This document shows positions 51,733 to 60,291 of a DNA stretch of 64,000 nucleotides, piece after piece. The notes beneath the pieces are model-generated. The model searched no databases and had not been told where the DNA came from. It saw only the letters and a list, made by a program, of their open reading frames with translations. The DNA is taken from assembly GCA_001701225.1 (NCBI GenBank), contig DAAQ01000032.1, forward strand, positions 1 to 64,000, given 5' to 3'. Position numbers and translations under genes: made by a program. The DNA comes from Bacteroidales bacterium H5. Lineage in GTDB: Bacteria > Bacteroidota > Bacteroidia > Bacteroidales > Muribaculaceae. Each line of letters begins with the position of its first letter. The first letter of the stretch is position 1.

Positions 51733-53256
51733 ATGATAGATTTCACGCCTCTTGTGCGTCCGTGGTTCAGGCGCATCACCCGCCGGGCCGAGTCCTGGCA
51801 CGGCCATACCCGCGAGGTGCAGACAGCCCTGCTCGCAGGGATACTGGCCCGCGGCGCGCGCACACGGTGGGGAGCGGCCCACGGCCTCGACGACAGCGAC
51901 ACGTCATACGATGCGCTGCGCCGCGCCTTCCCCGCCCCCGTCGGATATGCCGAGCTGCGTCCGTGGGTCATGCGTATGGTGGAAGGCGAGCCCGATGTGC
52001 TCTGGCCCGGCGTCACACGCCATTTCGCCCAGTCGTCGGGCACCTCTGACGGCAAAAGCAAATATATCCCCATAACTCCCGACGGTCTCGCCGCCTCGCA
52101 CTATGCCGGAGGAGCGCATGCCGTGGCCTCATACCTCAACCTGTACCCCGACAGCCGCCTCTTCAGCGGCAAGAGCTTCATACTCGGCGGCAGCTTCGCC
52201 AACGAGCTCTCGCTCCCCCGCGGGGTCAAGGTGGGCGACCTGTCGGCCACACTCATAGACCGCATCAATCCCCTGGCCAACCTCGTCAGGGTGCCGCGCC
52301 GCGAGGTGGCGCTGATGGCCGACTGGAGCCGCAAGCTCCCCGCACTGGTCGAGGCATCGCTGCACGAGAATGTCACCAACATCTCGGGGGTCCCCTCGTG
52401 GTTCCTCACGGTGTTGCGCGGAGTTCTTGCCAAAGCCGGAGCCGGAAACCTGCACGATGTCTGGCCCAACCTCGAGGTCTTCTTCCATGGCGGCATCTCG
52501 ATGGCCCCCTACCGCAGCCAGTATGCCCCCATCACACCCCGGGGAATGAGGTATATCGAGTGCTACAATGCCTCCGAGGGATTCTTTGCCGTCCAGGACA
52601 GCATCGGCTCTCCGGCCATGAGGCTCCTGCTCGGGTGCGGCACATTCTTCGAGTTCATACCCCTATGCGACACCCTCTCCGACCGTCCCGAGATTCTACC
52701 GGCATGGCAGGTCGAGGAAGGGCACATCTACGGCCTCGTCCTCACCTCGGTCAACGGCCTGTGGCGATTCCCTGTGGGCGACACCGTGCGCATCGAGAGT
52801 GTCGACCCGCTGCGTGTCACCGTGGCCGGAAGGACAAAATGCTTCATCAACGCGTTCGGCGAGGAGCTGATGGTCGAGAACGCCGAGGCTGCCATGACCC
52901 GCGTATGCGCCAAGATGGACTGCGAGGTGGCCGACTATACCGCCGCCCCGGTCTATACCACCGACCGCTCGCGCGGACGTCACGAATGGCTCATAGAGTT
53001 CACCCGTCCCCCCGCCTCGACCGAAGCCTTCGCCGCCGCGCTCGACCGCGAGCTGCGCTCCCTCAACTCAGACTACGACGCCAAGCGTACGGGGGGCATC
53101 TTCCTGGATCCCCTCACCGTGGTCGCCGGGCGTCACGGCGTCTTTGACGCATGGCTGGCTTCGACCGGAAAGCTCGGAGGCCAGCGCAAGGTGCCGCGCC
53201 TCTCCAACACCCGCCACCCGATAGACGAAATACTTAAATTCAATACACAGATATGA
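51733..53256 (+). CDS. GH3-family acyl-acid amido synthetase-like protein
   Basis: A 507-residue protein of the bacterial branch of the GH3 auxin-responsive family, relatives of adenylate-forming enzymes. The nucleotide-binding segment QSSGTSDGKSKYIP, the YNASEGFFAVQ block and the RFPVGDTVRIES segment are characteristic. It would activate a carboxylic acid with ATP and join it to an amine or thiol; substrate unknown. It starts 5 bp after the DUF4919 gene and overlaps the phosphatase gene by ATGA. Confidence 0.85.
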   Translation: MIDFTPLVRPWFRRITRRAESWHGHTREVQTALLAGILARGARTRWGAAHGLDDSDTSYDALRRAFPAPVGYAELRPWVMRMVEGEPDVLWPGVTRHFAQSSGTSDGKSKYIPITPDGLAASHYAGGAHAVASYLNLYPDSRLFSGKSFILGGSFANELSLPRGVKVGDLSATLIDRINPLANLVRVPRREVALMADWSRKLPALVEASLHENVTNISGVPSWFLTVLRGVLAKAGAGNLHDVWPNLEVFFHGGISMAPYRSQYAPITPRGMRYIECYNASEGFFAVQDSIGSPAMRLLLGCGTFFEFIPLCDTLSDRPEILPAWQVEEGHIYGLVLTSVNGLWRFPVGDTVRIESVDPLRVTVAGRTKCFINAFGEELMVENAEAAMTRVCAKMDCEVADYTAAPVYTTDRSRGRHEWLIEFTRPPASTEAFAAALDRELRSLNSDYDAKRTGGIFLDPLTVVAGRHGVFDAWLASTGKLGGQRKVPRLSNTRHPIDEILKFNTQI

Positions 53257-54647
53257 AACACCGTCTTCTCTCGCTGCTTGCGGCTGTCGTGGCCGTGGGA
53301 GCGATTTTCGCCGCCGAGCCACCCAAGTACATCTTCTATTTCATCGGCGACGGCATGGGCATGGCACAGAGCCTCGCAGCCCAGGTCTATAACCGCACGG
53401 TGCTCGGCAACGAGCAGCCCATACTGATGATGCAGTTCCCCGTGGCGTCCATGTCGACCACACATTCGGCGTCATCGCCCGTCACCGACTCGGCAGCAGC
53501 CGGGACCGCCCTCGCCACGGGCCACAAGACCAACAACGGCATGCTTGGCGTGACCCCCGACTCGGCAGCCGTCACCTCGATAGCCCGTCAGCTCGCCGAC
53601 CGCGGCTATGGCATCGCGCTCGTGACATCCGTACCGCCGGACGATGCGACTCCCGGCGCGTTCTATGCCCACGTGCCCTCGCGCAGCATGTATTACGAAA
53701 TCGGCAAGCAGGCGGCAGAGTCGGGCTATGACTTCATAGCCGGGTCCAACCTGCGCGGCCTCAAGGACAAGAAGACGGGCAAGCCCACCGACCTGCCCGA
53801 ACAGTTTGCAGCCAACAACGTGGCCATAGCCCACGGCCTTGACGAACTCGCCGCCCTCCCCGCAGGGAAGGCCCTGCTGCTCAACCCCTCGGAGATTGAC
53901 TATCACCAGATACATTTCACCATCGACTCTGTGCCCGGAGCGCTCACCCTCCCAGCCATGACACAGGCAGCCTTAGACCGCATGGCCCTCAATGGCAGCG
54001 ACAGGTTCTTCATGATGGTCGAGGGTGGCAACATCGACTACGGCGGCCACGCCAACGACGGAGGCACCATCATCAAGGAGGTGCTCAACTTCAACCAGGC
54101 CCTTCAGCTTGCCTACGATTTCTATCTCGCACACCCCGACGAGACCCTCATCGTCGTCACCGCCGACCATGAGACCGGCGGCATGGGCCTGGGCAACAAC
54201 AAGGTCGGATATGACCTGCACCTCGGCTATATCGACTATCAGAAGGTATCCAAGGACTCGTTTGCCGAGTATCTGCGCTCCATCTACAAGTCGCGCCGCA
54301 TCTACGAGTGGCCCGACATGAAGGAATATCTCACCGAGAACCTCGGTTTCTGGCGCGGCATCCCCGTGACACCCGAACAGGAGGAGCAGCTTAAGACAGC
54401 CTTCGAGAAATGTATGGCAGGGCGCAACGAGGGCGAGAACAAGACACTCTACAACTCGTTCAACGCCTTCACCGAGGATGTCTACAAGGTCATCGACGGC
54501 GTCACCGGCCTCGGCTGGACCACCAACGGCCACTCGGGCGGCCTCGTCCCCGTCTACGCCATCGGCAACGGCGCCGACCTCTTCGCCCCCGTCAACGACA
54601 ACATCTCCATCCCCGCCAAACTCCGCAAGATAGCCGGGATAGAATGA
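53253..54647 (+). CDS. Secreted alkaline phosphatase
   Basis: A 464-residue alkaline phosphatase. After a signal peptide (HRLLSLLAAVVAVGAIFA) come the metal-binding FIGDGMG (Asp33), the nucleophile segment TDSAAAGTALATG (Ser80), EGGNIDYGGHAND and TADHETGGMG, and the late GHSGGLVPVYAIG histidine segment. It probably releases phosphate from organic esters in the periplasm. No Pho box is recognised. An inverted repeat array follows. Confidence 0.92.
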   Translation: MKHRLLSLLAAVVAVGAIFAAEPPKYIFYFIGDGMGMAQSLAAQVYNRTVLGNEQPILMMQFPVASMSTTHSASSPVTDSAAAGTALATGHKTNNGMLGVTPDSAAVTSIARQLADRGYGIALVTSVPPDDATPGAFYAHVPSRSMYYEIGKQAAESGYDFIAGSNLRGLKDKKTGKPTDLPEQFAANNVAIAHGLDELAALPAGKALLLNPSEIDYHQIHFTIDSVPGALTLPAMTQAALDRMALNGSDRFFMMVEGGNIDYGGHANDGGTIIKEVLNFNQALQLAYDFYLAHPDETLIVVTADHETGGMGLGNNKVGYDLHLGYIDYQKVSKDSFAEYLRSIYKSRRIYEWPDMKEYLTENLGFWRGIPVTPEQEEQLKTAFEKCMAGRNEGENKTLYNSFNAFTEDVYKVIDGVTGLGWTTNGHSGGLVPVYAIGNGADLFAPVNDNISIPAKLRKIAGIE

Positions 54648-54648
54648 G

Positions 54649-54822
54649 GGGGTAAAGGTTAGGGGGTAAAGGTTAAAGGTTAAGGGTTAAAGGTTAAGGG
54701 TTAAAGTCCATCCGCTACATAAACCACATAAGCCACATCCACCCATAACCCCATAACCTTTAACCCTTAACCTTTAACCCTTAACCTTTAACCCTTAACC
54801 TTTAACCCTTAACCCTTAACCT
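54649..54822. repeat. Facing arrays of a 14-bp repeat between convergent genes
   Basis: The left array (54649-54706) has GGTTAAGGGTTAAA units. The right array (54745-54822) is its reverse complement, with about 38 bp of spacer. Transcribed from either side it can fold into one very long hairpin, so it may serve as a two-way terminator. The stop codon of the DUF4230-like gene (TAA at 54818-54816) lies inside the right array. The same word occurs at 2143-2160. Confidence 0.85.
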
Positions 54823-55373
54823 CCCTCCACCACTACCGTCTTCCCCGTCAGTCCGCCGAGCATCTTCCTTAGATTCTCGGCGGCTTCTTTTCGGGCACGG
54901 CGCACATAACCCTTGTGATAGATTCTGTCGCGCAGCTCCATGCGGGCATTCTCCTTGATGGCATTCTCCTCGGCGGTCGTGAAATTGGCCGACCCCAACA
55001 GCCTGTCGCTCCAGGTATCTATCACCTCATACGAACCGGGGTCGGTCGACTCGTAGACCTCGACTATCTCGGGCGGAAGCGTGACGAACAGAGTGTCGCC
55101 GCGCTCCTCGGCCTGTAGCTTCTCGATGTCAAACGACACGCTGCCCCTGAACACGGCGCGGGCAAAGAGATGACGGTCGGCAATGGCGCCGCGCACAGGC
55201 ACCTCCTCGTATATGTCTACCGAGCAGAGGCGCACCATCGGCGCGATTTCGGCAATCAGCGACCTGTGCACGTCGACGCGCGAGGGCTCGGGCGCCGTCT
55301 TCCAGCTATAATAAGCTGCCCCGAGTGCTATGACCACGGCAAGCAGCAATATGGTATATAGTGTCTTTTTCAT
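54816..55373 (-). CDS. DUF4230-like membrane-anchored protein
   Basis: A 185-residue protein with an N-terminal anchor (KKTLYTILLLAVVIALGAAYYSW) and a periplasmic domain. The LIAEIAPMVRLCSVDIYEEVPV strand region and the Arg/Lys-rich C-terminal helix are like DUF4230 proteins. Its neighbour (55379-55993) has the same layout, so the pair probably arose by duplication. The ATG at 55373 is used; an upstream TTG at 55382 would overlap nothing useful. Confidence 0.6.
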   Translation of the reverse strand: MKKTLYTILLLAVVIALGAAYYSWKTAPEPSRVDVHRSLIAEIAPMVRLCSVDIYEEVPVRGAIADRHLFARAVFRGSVSFDIEKLQAEERGDTLFVTLPPEIVEVYESTDPGSYEVIDTWSDRLLGSANFTTAEENAIKENARMELRDRIYHKGYVRRARKEAAENLRKMLGGLTGKTVVVEGG

Positions 55374-55378
55374 AGGGC

Positions 55379-55993
55379 TCAACGGTCTTTGAATCTGACA
55401 ATCACGGTATATCCCTCACCCCCGAGAAGCGAGGTGAAATATGTCTCTGCCTTTGCCTTGGCCTGTGCCGTGAGGCGGTCGCGGAACACGGGGCGCGTCT
55501 CGACCTCACGCCGCAGCAGCGCGTTCATGCGCTCCTTGATGTCGGCGCGCTCGCGCGCGTCTATGGCCGAGCGGAGACCCGTCACACGATAATGGTCCTC
55601 GCGTATCGAGGCGTCGCGTCCGGCAAATTCGGTCTGCACGGCGGGGAGGGTCAGCGTGACGGTGCGCGCCACATCGTCGGTGACGACATCGCCCGGCTGC
55701 AGCCGCGACAGGTCGATGTATGCCCGCAGATAGGTGTCGTATGAGTATGCGGCCTTGCGCTTTCCTATCTTCATGGCATCGAGCACCGCCTCGGCGGTCT
55801 GCCGGGGCCCGCGGGCGTCCTCAAGCCTGAGGTCATCGACGGTGGCCATCTTCGATATGGTCATCTGCGCCAGCACCAGACGGTCTACAGACCTCACCTC
55901 CGAATAGAAATCGTGTGTCTCCTCGGGCTGCCGGACACACGCCGCCAACACCATCGCAAGGCACACAAGAGATAGAGAGAAGAGATTTTTCAT
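55379..55993 (-). CDS. DUF4230-like lipoprotein
   Basis: A 204-residue lipoprotein (lipobox VLAAC). The domain contains VRSVDRLVLAQMTISKM, KIGKRKAAYSYDTYLRAYID and a C-terminal helix of Arg/Glu/Ala, as in DUF4230 as I know it. Function unknown. It precedes its shorter relative by 5 bp. Longer in-frame reading to 56056 enters the GTCNGAC repeat and is rejected. Confidence 0.6.
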   Translation of the reverse strand: MKNLFSLSLVCLAMVLAACVRQPEETHDFYSEVRSVDRLVLAQMTISKMATVDDLRLEDARGPRQTAEAVLDAMKIGKRKAAYSYDTYLRAYIDLSRLQPGDVVTDDVARTVTLTLPAVQTEFAGRDASIREDHYRVTGLRSAIDARERADIKERMNALLRREVETRPVFRDRLTAQAKAKAETYFTSLLGGEGYTVIVRFKDR

Positions 55994-56017
55994 TGCAGGA
56001 TTGTGTTTGGTTAGGTC

Positions 56018-56047
56018 AGACATGTCCGACGTGTCCGACAAGTCTGA
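56018..56047. repeat. GTCNGAC heptad repeat
   Basis: Units GTCAGAC, GTCCGAC, GTCCGAC and GTCTGA in tandem between the pckA terminator and the lipoprotein gene, similar to 36722-36768. Confidence 0.55.
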
Positions 56048-56053
56048 ATTTAT

Positions 56054-56090
56054 CAAAAAGCCCCCCGTCGGTATGATGCGGCGGGGGGCT
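56054..56090 (-). terminator. Intrinsic terminator of pckA
   Basis: On the minus strand a 12-bp GC-rich stem (AGCCCCCCG with CGGGGGGCT at its base) is followed by six T. It lies 51 bp after the pckA stop codon. Confidence 0.9.
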
Positions 56091-56140
56091 ATGCGGGTCA
56101 GTGGCAGACACCCCGTGGCCGGGATGCCGTCACGGTTCTA

Positions 56141-57748
56141 TCAGTCCAGGTGAGGACCTGCGGCAACGAGAGCCTTGCCGGCCTCGTGACCTTCGAACTT
56201 CTTGAAATTCTGGATGAACATCTCGGCGAGCTTGTCGGCCTTCTTGGTCCACTCTGCGGGATCGGTGTAGGTGTCGCGGGGGTCGAGGATCTTGGGATCC
56301 ACGCCGGGGAGCTCGGTGGGAACTACGAAATCGAAGATGGGCAGGGTCTTGGTGGGAGCGGTCAGGATCGAGCCGTCGAGGATGGCGTCGATGATGCCGC
56401 GGGTGTCGCGGATAGAGATACGCTTGCCTGTACCGTTCCAGCCTGTGTTGACCAGATAAGCCTTGGCACCGCTCTGCTCCATACGCTTAACCAGCTCCTC
56501 GGCATACTTGGTGGGGTGCAGCTCGAGGAATGCCTGGCCGAAGCAAGCCGAGAAGGTCGGGGTGGGCTCGGTGATGCCGCGCTCTGTACCGGCGAGCTTG
56601 CTGGTGAAGCCCGAGAGGAAGTAGTACTTGGTCTGCTCGGGGCTCAGGATCGACACGGGAGGAAGCACGCCGAATGCGTCGGCCGACAGGAAGATGACGT
56701 TCTTGGCGGCGGGGCCGGCAGAAACGGGCTTCACGATGCTCTCGATGTGGTCGATGGGATAGGAAACACGGGTGTTCTCGGTCACGCTCTTATCAGCGAA
56801 ATCGATCTTGCCGTCCTTGTCGACAGTGACGTTCTCGAGGAGGGCGTCGCGACGGATAGCGTTATAGATGTCGGGCTCAGACTCCTTGTCGAGGTTGATG
56901 ACCTTGGCATAGCAGCCGCCCTCGAAGTTGAAGACGCCGTTGTCGTCCCAGCCGTGCTCGTCGTCGCCGATGAGGAGACGCTTGGGGTCGGTCGAAAGGG
57001 TGGTCTTGCCTGTACCCGAGAGGCCGAAGAAGATAGCGGTGTTCTTGCCCTGCTTGTCGGTGTTGGCCGAGCAGTGCATCGAGGCGATGCCGCGCTGGGG
57101 CAGATAGTAGTTCATCATCGAGAACATACCCTTCTTCATCTCGCCGCCGTACCAGGTGTTGATGATGACCTGCTCGCGCGATGTGGTGTTGAAGACAACT
57201 GCGGTCTCAGAGTTGAGGCCCAGCTCCTTGTAGTTCTCGACCTTAGCCTTCGATGCGTTGTAGACAACGAAATCGGGCTTGAAGTCCTTCAGCTCCTCGG
57301 CGGTGGGAGCTATGAACATGTTGGTTACGAAATGAGCCTGCCATGCAACCTCCATGATGAAGCGCACAGCCATGCGGGTATCCTTGTTGGCACCGCAGAA
57401 ACGGTCTACGACATAGAGCTTCTTGCCCGAGAGCTCCTTGATGGCGATCTCCTTGACAGCCTTCCAGGTATCCTCAGTGACTGGCTTGTTGTCGTTCTTG
57501 TACTCCTCAGAGGTCCACCATACCTTATCCTTCGAGTTGACGTCGAGGACGATGAACTTGTCTTTGGGCGAGCGGCCGGTATACACACCGGTCATCACGT
57601 TGACAGCGCCGAGCTCGGTCACTGTGCCCTTCTCGAAGCCCTCGAGCGAGGGATCGGTCTCTGCCTTGAACAGCTCATCATAGCTGGGGTTGTAGATAAC
57701 CTCCTTGACATCCTTGATGCCATACTGGGTCAAATCAATTGTACTCAT
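56141..57748 (-). CDS. pckA: Phosphoenolpyruvate carboxykinase (ATP)
   Basis: A 535-residue ATP-type PEP carboxykinase. In fermenting Bacteroidales it mainly fixes CO2 onto PEP to give oxaloacetate and ATP on the way to succinate. The PEPCK P-loop is FFGLSGTGKTTLS, the metal site LIGDDEHGWDDNGVFNFEGG, and the substrate segment YTGRSPKDKF. The codon choice is noticeably biased, as in highly expressed genes. The ATG at 57748 is chosen because a -7 box at 57827-57834 lies inside the longer reading. Monocistronic with a strong terminator. Confidence 0.96.
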   Translation of the reverse strand: MSTIDLTQYGIKDVKEVIYNPSYDELFKAETDPSLEGFEKGTVTELGAVNVMTGVYTGRSPKDKFIVLDVNSKDKVWWTSEEYKNDNKPVTEDTWKAVKEIAIKELSGKKLYVVDRFCGANKDTRMAVRFIMEVAWQAHFVTNMFIAPTAEELKDFKPDFVVYNASKAKVENYKELGLNSETAVVFNTTSREQVIINTWYGGEMKKGMFSMMNYYLPQRGIASMHCSANTDKQGKNTAIFFGLSGTGKTTLSTDPKRLLIGDDEHGWDDNGVFNFEGGCYAKVINLDKESEPDIYNAIRRDALLENVTVDKDGKIDFADKSVTENTRVSYPIDHIESIVKPVSAGPAAKNVIFLSADAFGVLPPVSILSPEQTKYYFLSGFTSKLAGTERGITEPTPTFSACFGQAFLELHPTKYAEELVKRMEQSGAKAYLVNTGWNGTGKRISIRDTRGIIDAILDGSILTAPTKTLPIFDFVVPTELPGVDPKILDPRDTYTDPAEWTKKADKLAEMFIQNFKKFEGHEAGKALVAAGPHLD

Positions 57749-57826
57749 TGTATGATTTATTAGAATTGAGTTTAGTTGCTTTTTTACCTTCGGCCCACCT
57801 GACGGCGAGGCCTTGTTTACCGAGTG

Positions 57827-57834
57827 CAAATATA
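57827..57834 (-). promoter_or_regulatory. pckA promoter (-7 box)
   Basis: The minus strand reads TATATTTG, giving a leader of about 70 nt. No TTTG at -33 but the upstream DNA is A/T-rich. Confidence 0.6.
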
Positions 57835-57902
57835 CGGACTTTTTTCGTGAAAAATAAATTATTAAGGAAAAATTTCCTTAATTTTCACTAACAGGGCTCC
57901 CG

Positions 57903-57962
57903 ACCCGTCAGACGGGTCAGACAGGTCAGACAGGCCCCCCTTCAGGGAGCACCGCTCCCTGC
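57903..57962. repeat. Heptad repeat joined to a CAGGGAGC hairpin
   Basis: GTCAGAC units (57908-57934) run into CAGGGAGC-ACC-GCTCCCTG (57943-57961), a perfect hairpin. The second part lies within the last codons of rlmN and its CCCCTTCAGGGAGCA core recurs at 60186-60200. Confidence 0.55.
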
Positions 57963-59032
57963 CCCCGTCCCTCGCCCGCCAGCATGCCGCAGGCGGCCTC
58001 GATATCCTCCCCTCGCGAGGCACGTATCGTAGCCGTCACGCCTTGCGCGTTCAGGCGGTCGCGGAAGGCCTCCATCTTGCCCGCCTCGGGTGGCCTTCCC
58101 TCGAATCCCGGGATGGCATGAAAGCGTATCAGGTTCACCCTGCACGACGTCCCCCGCAGCAGCCGCGCCAGCGCGTCGGCATGCCGCAGGTCGTCATTGA
58201 CCCCGCGCCACATGATATACTCAGCCGACAGGCGCCTCTGGTGCGCGAAATCATAGCCGCGCAGCATCTCGATGACATCGGCCACAGGCCACGCGTTCTC
58301 GACGGGCATCAGACTGCGGCGCTCCTCGCCGTATGGCGAATGCACACTTATAGCCACATGCACGTCAGTCTCCTCGAGCAGACGCCTCAGCCCCGGGATA
58401 TGCCCGATGGTCGACACCGTGATGCGGCGCGGACTCCACGCCAGCCCCCACGGAGCCGTCAGCGCGCGGATGGCACGTATCACCTCGTCGATATTGTCCA
58501 TCGGCTCTCCCATCCCCATGAACACGATATTGGTCAGATTCTCTGACCCCGGCACCGAGAACACCTGGTTGAGAATCCCCGCCGCCGTCAGCGACCCGTG
58601 GAAACCCTGCGCCCCGGTCATGCAGAAACGGCAGCCCATGCGGCAACCCGCCTGCGACGACACACACAGCGTGGCCCTCTCCCGGTCAGGGATATAGACC
58701 GACTCCACATCGATTCCACCCCCCGTCCCGGGCACGATATAGTCCACATCGGCCGTCCTGGCCGCAAAGAGATACTTGGCGGTCCCGTCAGCCGACAGCG
58801 ACTCGCGCACAGGCCCCGACAGGCCGACGCAATAACGCTCCGCAAGCCATTCGCGGGCCTTGAGCGACAGCTCGGTCATCTCCGAAATCTCACTCACGCG
58901 CCCCTGATAGATGCGGCGCGCCATCTGCCCTGCCGCAAACGGGCGCAACCCCGCCTCGGCAGCCACCCCCTTCAGCTCATCGGGAGTCATCCCGAGCAGG
59001 GGAATCCTATATCTCGAATCAGTCATATTCAT
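57926..59032 (-). CDS. rlmN: 23S rRNA/tRNA (adenine-C2)-methyltransferase
   Basis: A 368-residue radical SAM enzyme methylating A2503 of 23S rRNA and A37 of some tRNAs. The iron-sulfur motif is CRMGCRFCMTG; FMGMGEPMDN, SPRRITVSTIGHIPG and NLIRFHAIPG follow, and the resting methyl-cysteine lies near the C-terminus in EAACGM. The final 15 or so residues (GRGQGAVLPEGGPV) are encoded by a dispersed repeat and are probably not native. Starts at 59032 or 59026 are both possible. Confidence 0.93.
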   Translation of the reverse strand: MNMTDSRYRIPLLGMTPDELKGVAAEAGLRPFAAGQMARRIYQGRVSEISEMTELSLKAREWLAERYCVGLSGPVRESLSADGTAKYLFAARTADVDYIVPGTGGGIDVESVYIPDRERATLCVSSQAGCRMGCRFCMTGAQGFHGSLTAAGILNQVFSVPGSENLTNIVFMGMGEPMDNIDEVIRAIRALTAPWGLAWSPRRITVSTIGHIPGLRRLLEETDVHVAISVHSPYGEERRSLMPVENAWPVADVIEMLRGYDFAHQRRLSAEYIMWRGVNDDLRHADALARLLRGTSCRVNLIRFHAIPGFEGRPPEAGKMEAFRDRLNAQGVTATIRASRGEDIEAACGMLAGEGRGQGAVLPEGGPV

Positions 59033-59048
59033 GCTCTTATTCCACTGC

Positions 59049-59080
59049 AAAATTACTCAAAAACACACTAAAACCCAAAA
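59049..59080 (-). promoter_or_regulatory. rlmN promoter
   Basis: On the minus strand TTTG (59080-59077), a 20-bp spacer and TAATTTTG (59056-59049). It is divergent from the barrel promoter 15 bp away. Confidence 0.65.
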
Positions 59081-59093
59081 AATCCGCCTCCCC

Positions 59094-59124
59094 TTGCACA
59101 TCACGCTTAAAAACCTTAACTTTG
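59094..59124 (+). promoter_or_regulatory. Promoter of outer-membrane barrel gene
   Basis: CTTG at 59094-59097, a 19-bp spacer and TAACTTTG at 59117-59124. The transcript starts near 59131, supporting the ATG at 59149 over the in-frame start at 59122. Confidence 0.75.
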
Positions 59125-59148
59125 CGCCATAACCTATCTGCCACAACC

Positions 59149-59946
59149 ATGAACATCCGACCTGCAATCACACTTATCACCGCCATACTCCTCCTCTCAC
59201 AAGCCCATGCAGCCACCCCGTCAGACAGCATAGCCGCCCCCGACCGATTCGGGCTGCGACGGATGGACCTCACATTCGGTCTCGGACAGGCATCTTACAG
59301 CAAGCTCCCCTACATAGACGGCATCACCCCCTATCGCAGCAGCCGGTCCGTCATGGCCGCCATATCATATACCTATTTCTTCAGCCGCCACTGGGGTATC
59401 CACGCCGACATGCGGTGGTGGGGATATAGCGCCGCCCCTCTTCCCGAGGTGCCCGGATACAGCCTCGCATCCCACGAAAACGAACCCCTATACCTGCTTT
59501 CATCATTCACCATAGGAGCCACATACCGCCTGCCCCTGAAGAGGTGGTCATTCGAAGGGATGCTCTCGGGCGGCGCCAGCCCCCTCGGGCACCTTTTCCC
59601 ATACTACGATGACTTCGACTACTTCTACACCAGCCTGGAAGACGGCAGCATCTATGCCGTCCGTTACGAAGACATCAAGGCAACCCACAAATACATCATC
59701 CGTCCCGCCCTGCGTGTCAAATTCTTCCCCGCGAACGAGCGCACCCTCTATATCCACGGCGAGGTCTCACTGAGCATTCCGTTCGACAAAATCACCATGG
59801 GCACCTCAGTGACCGAGACAGACAACCCCTCCCCCTCATACGGCGACTTCACACCCGACCGCACCTTCACATATCCCAGACTCCCGGTCGTATGGGGCAT
59901 CTCACTCGGCTTCGGGATCGAATTCAAATATTTCAAGCAAAAATAA
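59149..59946 (+). CDS. Putative outer-membrane beta-barrel protein
   Basis: A 265-residue protein with a signal peptide (MNIRPAITLITAILLLSQAHA). Repeated amphipathic strands with many Tyr and Phe follow (ISYTYFFSRHWGIHADMRWWGY, LLSSFTIGATYRLPL), ending in a barrel-type strand (WGISLGFGIEFKYFKQK). It is probably an eight-to-ten strand outer-membrane barrel of unknown function. Single gene with its own promoter. Confidence 0.7.
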   Translation: MNIRPAITLITAILLLSQAHAATPSDSIAAPDRFGLRRMDLTFGLGQASYSKLPYIDGITPYRSSRSVMAAISYTYFFSRHWGIHADMRWWGYSAAPLPEVPGYSLASHENEPLYLLSSFTIGATYRLPLKRWSFEGMLSGGASPLGHLFPYYDDFDYFYTSLEDGSIYAVRYEDIKATHKYIIRPALRVKFFPANERTLYIHGEVSLSIPFDKITMGTSVTETDNPSPSYGDFTPDRTFTYPRLPVVWGISLGFGIEFKYFKQK

Positions 59947-59987
59947 CAAAAAAACACCTCCCGGGTCAAAAAAATTCACATCTACTC

Positions 59988-60018
59988 TTGCAAAATCAAA
60001 AAAAACGCACTACCTTTG
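59988..60018 (+). promoter_or_regulatory. tRNA-Ala promoter
   Basis: TTG at 59988-59990, a 20-bp spacer and TACCTTTG at 60011-60018, 18 bp before the mature tRNA 5' end. Confidence 0.7.
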
Positions 60019-60036
60019 CAACGCAAAACCACAGAC

Positions 60037-60110
60037 GGGGTATTAGCTCATCTGGCTAGAGCGCGACACTGGCAGTGTCGAGGTGAGCGGTTCGAGTCCG
60101 CTATACTCCA
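60037..60110 (+). tRNA. tRNA-Ala (anticodon GGC)
   Basis: The cloverleaf folds completely. The acceptor GGGGTAT pairs with ATACTCC, the D stem is GCTC/GAGC, the anticodon stem CGACA/TGTCG holds the loop CTGGCAG (anticodon GGC), and the T arm is AGCGG-TTCGAGT-CCGCT. The G3-U70 pair that identifies alanine tRNAs is present. CCA is not encoded. It reads GCC and GCU codons. Confidence 0.95.
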
Positions 60111-60118
60111 CCCCAAAA

Positions 60119-60154
60119 GCGAATCCGGCAATCGCCGGGTTCGCTTCTTTTTTT
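60119..60154 (+). terminator. Intrinsic terminator of tRNA-Ala
   Basis: An 11-bp stem GCGAATCCGGC / GCCGGGTTCGC (one G-U pair), AATC loop, then TTCTTTTTTT. Confidence 0.92.
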
Positions 60155-60184
60155 GGATAGCCGAGCCTTTTCAGGCATCCCGCT

Positions 60185-60206
60185 GCCCCTTCAGGGAGCA
60201 ACGCTC
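60185..60206. repeat. Copy of the CCCCTTCAGGGAGCA repeat
   Basis: Matches, with one difference over about 20 bp, the sequence at 57936-57957 that encodes the rlmN tail. It lies in the gap between the tRNA terminator and the GH127/146 promoter. Confidence 0.45.
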
Positions 60207-60263
60207 GCCGTCCCCGTCAGCTTATTTCCCGCTCCGCGCCCCCGGTTTTCACGGTATTTTTGC

Positions 60264-60271
60264 TATCTTTG
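60264..60271 (+). promoter_or_regulatory. Promoter of GH127/146 gene (-7 box)
   Basis: TATCTTTG, 20 bp before the ATG at 60292. No clear -33 element. Confidence 0.55.
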
Positions 60272-60291
60272 CAAAATCAACCTTTTCCATC

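Noticed and set aside
54649..54822. True telomere or chromosome end
   Set aside because: The arrays lie between two ordinary genes, and continuous coding sequence runs on both sides.
60016..60291. N-terminal extension of the GH127/146 gene
   Set aside because: It would read through the tRNA-Ala gene and its terminator; the ATG at 60292 is followed by a normal signal peptide.
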